64,000 nt of DNA from Onchocerca lupi. Taxonomy: Eukaryota > Nematoda > Chromadorea > Rhabditida > Onchocercidae. Location of the stretch: the NCBI GenBank assembly GCA_028564675.1, contig JAOVVO010000123.1, forward strand, positions 1-64,000. Direction: 5' to 3'. The notes beneath the pieces are model-generated. The model did no database searches and was not told where the DNA came from. It saw only the letters and a list, made by a program, of their open reading frames with translations. The translations under genes and the position numbers were made by a program. Below, in pieces: positions 63,933 through 64,000 of this stretch. Position 1 is the stretch's first letter, and each line of letters opens with the position of its first letter.

Positions 63933-64000
63933 AAAATACTAATAAACGGATAAAAAGTGAAGTAGAATGAAATTGATAATTAATTAAATTAAAATAATCA

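Noticed and set aside
1..64000. tRNA, rRNA, spliced-leader RNA or CRISPR loci
   Set aside because: No tRNA B-box with matching stems, no rRNA blocks, no leader-like RNA gene and no direct-repeat/spacer array were seen by eye. Dedicated scans (tRNAscan-SE, Rfam) were not possible and could still find short ones.

Overview
The window looks like nuclear DNA of a nematode. It is very AT-rich, with many long A/T homopolymer tracts. Genes are split into short exons by small GT-AG introns that usually end in TTTCAG or TTTTAG. Two start codons sit just behind a splice acceptor, as expected for spliced-leader trans-splicing. The best protein matches are animal families that include well-known nematode members. 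I lean towards a clade III (spirurid or filarial-like) worm, but the species is inference. All gene models were built by hand from the sequence: every listed exon junction keeps the frame, and domain identities rest on recognised family motifs, not on a search.

Layout. 1-6189: AT-rich spacer. 6190-11462 (+): a complete 12-exon class B GPCR, most like the PDF receptor PDFR-1. 11463-19490: 8 kb spacer with a 165-175 bp tandem repeat. 19491-20962 (-): a small 10-cysteine Ly6/three-finger surface protein. 22171-25938 (+): a TTLL4-type tubulin polyglutamylase carrying a 30 bp in-frame duplication. 28825-30841 (-): an Ipi1/TEX10 ribosome-biogenesis protein. 31695-34509 (-): an HMG20-type HMG-box protein. 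34510-37453: spacer with a 33 bp minisatellite. 37454-46344 (-): a 26-exon Diaphanous-type formin (CYK-1-like). 46345-51451: spacer with an inverted-repeat element. 51652-53545 (-): a long acidic, probably disordered protein of unknown function. 53546-58454: spacer with a 38 bp minisatellite. 58455-61642 (+): syntaxin-16. 61643-63485: spacer with a perfect 27 bp hairpin. 63486 to about 63932 (+): the start of a putative secreted protein.

The genes are mostly unrelated housekeeping and neuronal functions: peptide signalling, tubulin modification, 60S ribosome maturation, chromatin, actin assembly and endosome-to-TGN fusion. No dedicated multi-gene system is evident. The formin, HMG20 and TEX10 genes share one strand and could be partly co-transcribed, but this is unproven. 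The most unusual items are the in-frame duplication in the TTLL ATP-binding region, the 33 bp repeat that stays open as an 11-residue peptide repeat, the 27 bp hairpin behind syntaxin-16, the long disordered ORF, and a GC-AG intron in the HMG20 gene.
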